Assembly (NCBI RefSeq): GCF_021869765.1
Contig: NZ_CP084580.1
Coordinates: forward strand, 744,001-808,000
Source: Chryseobacterium sp. MEBOG06
Lineage (GTDB): Bacteria > Bacteroidota > Bacteroidia > Flavobacteriales > Weeksellaceae
Reading direction: 5' to 3'
DNA: 64,000 bases
Part shown: one piece after another, positions 61,049 to 64,000 of the stretch
Layout of the letters: the number at the start of each line of letters is the position of its first letter
How positions within the stretch are numbered: the stretch's first letter is position 1
Notes under the pieces: generated by a model
What the model saw: only the letters and a program-made list of their open reading frames with translations
The model's database searches: none
Told to the model about the DNA's origin: nothing
Translations under genes and position numbers: made by a program

Positions 61049-61933
61049 TTATAGGACTGTATCAGCTATAAGATCACAGATAAGGCTGTGTAATTCTGAA
61101 GGAATAGAATGCCCCATTCCGTCAATCAGGACAAATTCAGAATTTACAATGGAATATGCAATATCTTTTCCACACTCCGGATGAAAGATCAGATCATCTG
61201 TTCCGTGAATGACCAAAGCAGGTGCTGTTATCTTTTTAAGCACTTCCGGATTATATTGATAGGAGCCCATGGCCATAATCTGTCTGATTATACCGTTTTT
61301 AGTTTTGGAACGATTGAGTTCTTCTTCTATAAGAGCAATTTCCAGGTTTTGATCAAATGAATACCCGCTGCCTGATATTTTTCGGGCAAAAGAAATTTTT
61401 TCAGCAAAATATTTTTCTCTTTCTGTTACAGGATTGGCTGAAGGTTTCATCATCATTTCCATAATTTCTGGGTCGGCTGAAGGTAAAACTGGATGTAAAG
61501 ATGTTGACATAATGATTGTTAATGATAAAACACGTTCCGGGAAGTAAGAACCTAGCAATTGAGCAATAATTCCTCCCATAGAACGCCCAACAAAATGAGC
61601 CTTTTCAATCTGTAGATGATCCAATAATCCAATGACATCTTTAGCCATATCCATTAGAGAATAGGGGAGATCTTCCGGTTTCAGCGTAGAAAAATATTCC
61701 TGAGTATTTCCATTAAGATGAATTTCTTTTCCAGAAATATAGACAGAAGATCCGGAATCTCTATTGTCAAAACGGATTACTTTGAAACCTTTATCCACCA
61801 ACAATTGGCAGAATGGATCTTCCCAACGAATCATCTGGTTTCCCAATCCAGCAATCAAAACAATAGTCTTTGGATTTTCTTCCCCAAATATCTCGTAACA
61901 GATTTCTACTTCTCCAATTTTTACTGTTTTCAT
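61049..61933 (-). CDS. Alpha/beta hydrolase
   Basis: The 294-residue protein has the nucleophile elbow GRSMGG near residue 115, the oxyanion segment LIAGLGNQM near residue 27, an Asp in VIHGTDDLIFHPE near residue 246 and the catalytic His in GMGHSIPSEL near the C-terminus. No signal peptide. Substrate unknown. It is followed on the same strand by small genes, with a short gap to 61940. Confidence 0.88.
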   Translation of the reverse strand: MKTVKIGEVEICYEIFGEENPKTIVLIAGLGNQMIRWEDPFCQLLVDKGFKVIRFDNRDSGSSVYISGKEIHLNGNTQEYFSTLKPEDLPYSLMDMAKDVIGLLDHLQIEKAHFVGRSMGGIIAQLLGSYFPERVLSLTIIMSTSLHPVLPSADPEIMEMMMKPSANPVTEREKYFAEKISFARKISGSGYSFDQNLEIALIEEELNRSKTKNGIIRQIMAMGSYQYNPEVLKKITAPALVIHGTDDLIFHPECGKDIAYSIVNSEFVLIDGMGHSIPSELHSLICDLIADTVL

Positions 61934-61939
61934 CTGCTT

Positions 61940-62371
61940 TTATTTTTTGTATGACAGTATTTCTTCCAATGGCAAAAGCCTGGAGTCTTCAATCGCTGCA
62001 ATTCTGTGGCCTACGATTTTCATGTACGCTTCATTCTTTTCAAAATTGAAAAAATCATTGACGCTTTTCTGTTTAATGAGCATACAGATATCCCAATATT
62101 CATTCTCGGGACCAATTAAAAACTGTTCTCCTTTTCCTATGAATATAATTTCGCCGCCGCTTTCTTTTAAAAATGGTTCAGTTTCTCTGATGTATGTAAA
62201 ATAAGCATCCCAACCACTGGTTTTTTCAGATGGTTGAAGATCCGGATATTGAGAATAATCTGCCTCTTTCTTGAGTTTGATAAGATTCATATTGATAATG
62301 GGACCTTGTATATTTTTCAAAAAAAGATGTTTTCCTGCTTCAAAAGTAGGAGAGAGATAATGTGTTGACAT
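61940..62371 (-). CDS. DUF1330-like ferredoxin-fold protein
   Basis: The 143-residue protein resembles DUF1330 or EthD-like dimeric alpha+beta barrels: IINMNLIKLKKEADY and ESGGEIIFIGKGEQF segments and EDSRLLPL near the C-terminus. Six bases separate it from the next gene upstream. Function not known. Confidence 0.7.
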   Translation of the reverse strand: MSTHYLSPTFEAGKHLFLKNIQGPIINMNLIKLKKEADYSQYPDLQPSEKTSGWDAYFTYIRETEPFLKESGGEIIFIGKGEQFLIGPENEYWDICMLIKQKSVNDFFNFEKNEAYMKIVGHRIAAIEDSRLLPLEEILSYKK

Positions 62372-62376
62372 AGTTT

Positions 62377-62715
62377 TTAGTATAACTCATTATTTATCTC
62401 AGAAATATAAGCCTTCTCAGCCTTTTGTATTTCTTTACGATAATTGATGAATGAATTTTCCTGCTTGGGTATAATCATTACAAATTCAAAAGTAAAAGCT
62501 TCACTTCTAGATTCTGTCCAGTCTTTTTGCAGGGCTGTATTGTTGCACAGTCCGCTGTTTAATTCAAATTGTATCCTGTTCACAAGAGCTTCCAGGTTCA
62601 ATGAGCTTTGGATGTATTGTTTTCCGTTGCTGTTATTCTTTAAAGACAGAACGCCCATAGTAACGGTATGGTTTTTTGCCTTCTCTCTTAATTGTTGTTT
62701 TAATGCATTTTTCAT
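62377..62715 (-). CDS. GIY-YIG-like nuclease domain protein
   Basis: The 112-residue protein shows the GIY-YIG superfamily pattern as found in Bacteroidota (MGVLSLKNNSNGKQYIQSS, then LNRIQFELNSG and ALQKDW). The usual GIY and YIG residues are altered (MGV and YIQ), so catalytic ability is uncertain. It lies upstream of the DUF1330-like gene and six bases downstream of the MarR gene stop. Confidence 0.78.
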   Translation of the reverse strand: MKNALKQQLREKAKNHTVTMGVLSLKNNSNGKQYIQSSLNLEALVNRIQFELNSGLCNNTALQKDWTESRSEAFTFEFVMIIPKQENSFINYRKEIQKAEKAYISEINNELY

Positions 62716-62722
62716 ATCATAG

Positions 62723-63148
62723 TCATTGTATATTTCCCCCTAACTCAAATAAGAAATCACTTACGGTACGGAGAGATTTATTCTTTTTAGGGGCTAAAAT
62801 ATCTTTTGTAATATTTTCCGCACTGATCAGAGCTTCTTCAAAAATCTTTTTCCCATTGGGAGTAATGACCACGTAGCTTACTCTCGCATCCCTTTCATTG
62901 GTTTCTCTTCCTACTAACCCTATTTTTTCCAGGGGATTCAATAATCGTGTTACCCCGGAAGCGGTAATTCCTATCTTTTCCGCAAGGTCTATTCTGCGCA
63001 TCTTGCTCTCAGAAGACGTATTCAGAATGTAAAGAATGATAAAATCATTGAGCCCAAGCCCGTGCACACTCAAAGCATCAAACTTTCTTGAGATGACAGA
63101 TTGAAGCTTATTGATATTCATTAAGAGTAATAATTCAGAACTTATCAT
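62723..63148 (-). CDS. MarR-family transcriptional regulator
   Basis: The 141-residue protein has a winged-helix MarR core: FIILYILN near residue 36, the recognition helix IGITASGVTRLLNPLEKIGLV (about 64-84) and a wing with RETNERDARVSYVVIT. It lies upstream of, and probably regulates, the three genes downstream on the same strand. A later in-frame Met (residue 10) is an alternative start. Confidence 0.88.
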   Translation of the reverse strand: MISSELLLLMNINKLQSVISRKFDALSVHGLGLNDFIILYILNTSSESKMRRIDLAEKIGITASGVTRLLNPLEKIGLVGRETNERDARVSYVVITPNGKKIFEEALISAENITKDILAPKKNKSLRTVSDFLFELGGNIQ

Positions 63149-63184
63149 TGATTTATATTTGATTTATCAATTATTTTTATTTTG

Positions 63185-63192
63185 CAAATATA
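63185..63192 (-). promoter_or_regulatory. -7 box of the marR operon
   Basis: On the minus strand this is TATATTTG, a TAnnTTTG match, 36 bases upstream of the marR start. A -33 TTG at the right spacing was not evident. Confidence 0.5.
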
Positions 63193-63307
63193 TACATTTT
63201 AATGAGTTAAGTTTGGTTTTTGAAATAAAATTTAATCAAGAATTATAGTAAATGATTTTTTAATACCATTTGAAAATATGAATTTTCTTCACTACTTTTA
63301 AAACATC

Positions 63308-64000
63308 ATGAAAACAAGTATTATATACACCAAAAGAGATGAGAAAACTGTACTGGAAGAGAGTACTCTTAATGAACAGAAAGTATATCTTAAACATATT
63401 TACGAAAATGAGGTATTGAAAAAACAGAAGTCTGGAACAGGAATAAAGTAGATTCCATCACTTTATATCCCTCCGAAGACGAAAAAACTTCAGATGAAGA
63501 AATTCTATTTTGAGAATATTTTTCTCAGAAGTGTTCAGATCATTCGCATTAAGAATAAAGATGAATATCAATGGATTCATGACAAAAAATATACTAATCT
63601 TCTTCTCACAAAAGAGGAAATGTATATCAATGACTTTAACAGCAGGAAAATAGCATCATATAAAGTTGATCAGCTTAACGGAGTACAGTTGACAAAATAT
63701 CTGTACCCGAAAGACGGAGACTATCGCGAAATAGATTACTCTAGATCCAGAAATCCTTATCTTGAAAAAGAGAAATTTATCAGCTATCTCAATGAGGTTT
63801 TAGCAGAAAACAACAGTTCTCTCAACCCAGCGTATTATTTGGAATTTTTACCATTTTTTCCTTCGGGAGAAGATCCTGAATTTGAAACGGTACGTTACTT
63901 TTCTTTTTACGAAAATAAAGAGATCACCCTACAGCAGGCATTTTTTGAAAGAGAGTTTGATAAGAATATTTATACTGAACATCAGCTTCGGAGAACAGAT
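63308..64000 (+). pseudogene. Unknown protein, apparently frameshifted, truncated by window end
   Basis: The ATG at 63308 gives 47 codons to a TAG. A second register provides TEVWNRNKVDSITLYP, and the third register from about 63494 on gives a long open frame to the window end (FENIFLRSVQIIRIK, then YLYPKDGDY). One extra A in the A6 run near 63420 and one T less in the T4 run near 63508 would join all three into one protein of at least 230 residues. I do not recognise it. Either indel errors or decay. Confidence 0.5.

Overview
This window is a chromosomal segment of a Bacteroidota bacterium, most likely a Flavobacteriia member close to Chryseobacterium or Elizabethkingia. The support is the AT-rich sequence, promoters of the TAnnTTTG type lying very close to start codons, a type IX secretion C-terminal signal, the CarboxypepD_reg/TonB receptor style, an AraC regulator fused to TPRs and a transmembrane segment, and DUF349 and RbfA proteins typical of the phylum. 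The genus is inference.

Region 1 (1-7.6 kb) is housekeeping: ribD (cut by the window edge), a DUF349 protein, aroE, a secreted endonuclease I, a LolC/E-like permease, rbfA, mce and a tRNA with a CAT anticodon. Region 2 (7.9-15.4 kb) is a small class I lanthipeptide-type locus. It has a precursor peptide, a prolyl oligopeptidase, a LanB dehydratase split into two genes and a divergent AraC/TPR regulator. No LanC cyclase or dedicated exporter is next to it.

Region 3 (15.7-28.1 kb) is a second, unusual RiPP locus. It holds a peptide arginase of the UPF0489 family (frameshifted), an S41-like protease with Cys in place of the nucleophile Ser, two short precursors plus a decayed third one, a radical SAM/SPASM maturase, a subtilisin apparently joined to a DUF1611-like P-loop domain, a JmjC/cupin hydroxylase, a second 2OG-Fe(II) oxygenase, a carrier-protein-like gene, a TonB-dependent receptor and an ABC exporter. 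Three breaks here are each explained by one missing base in a homopolymer. Assembly error and gene decay cannot be separated from the sequence alone. Region 4 (28.4-33.1 kb) holds a membrane protein, a Na+/H+ antiporter, an MBL hydrolase and a duplicated-domain lipoprotein.

Region 5 (33.3-60.9 kb) is the most striking part and looks like an RNA-surveillance and RNA-repair island, interrupted by deoD, an AraC regulator and an acyltransferase. It starts with a DUF434/DUF5616 protein, unknown proteins, a solenoid protein, three isolated tRNA-like elements (two of them immediately before start codons), a sirtuin and a tatD gene with an in-frame stop. It continues with a MoxR-vWA-beta-propeller type operon (42.6-50.2 kb). 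Next come two tiny ORFs (42 and 41 codons), each using 19 of the 20 amino acids. Each is followed by a Rho-independent terminator whose 5' arm can pair with the ORF itself, which is the layout of a translational attenuator. After the second terminator comes a 1.85-kb array of about 13 often degenerate tRNA-like genes with many anticodons, interleaved with five copies of an unfamiliar stem-forming RNA element. The array leads into genes for an RNase H-like protein, three ATP-grasp ligases, a cyclic-phosphate processing receiver domain, an Rnl2-like RNA ligase, an RLIG1-like RNA ligase, an RNase Z-like MBL protein, a phosphoesterase and a DEDDh exonuclease. My working model is that ribosome stalling on damaged tRNAs is read by the all-amino-acid leaders and turns on the array and repair genes. 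The structures are seen in the sequence; the mechanism is inference.

Region 6 (61-64 kb) has an alpha/beta hydrolase, a ferredoxin-fold protein, a GIY-YIG protein, a MarR regulator and a partial, apparently frameshifted unknown gene running off the end.
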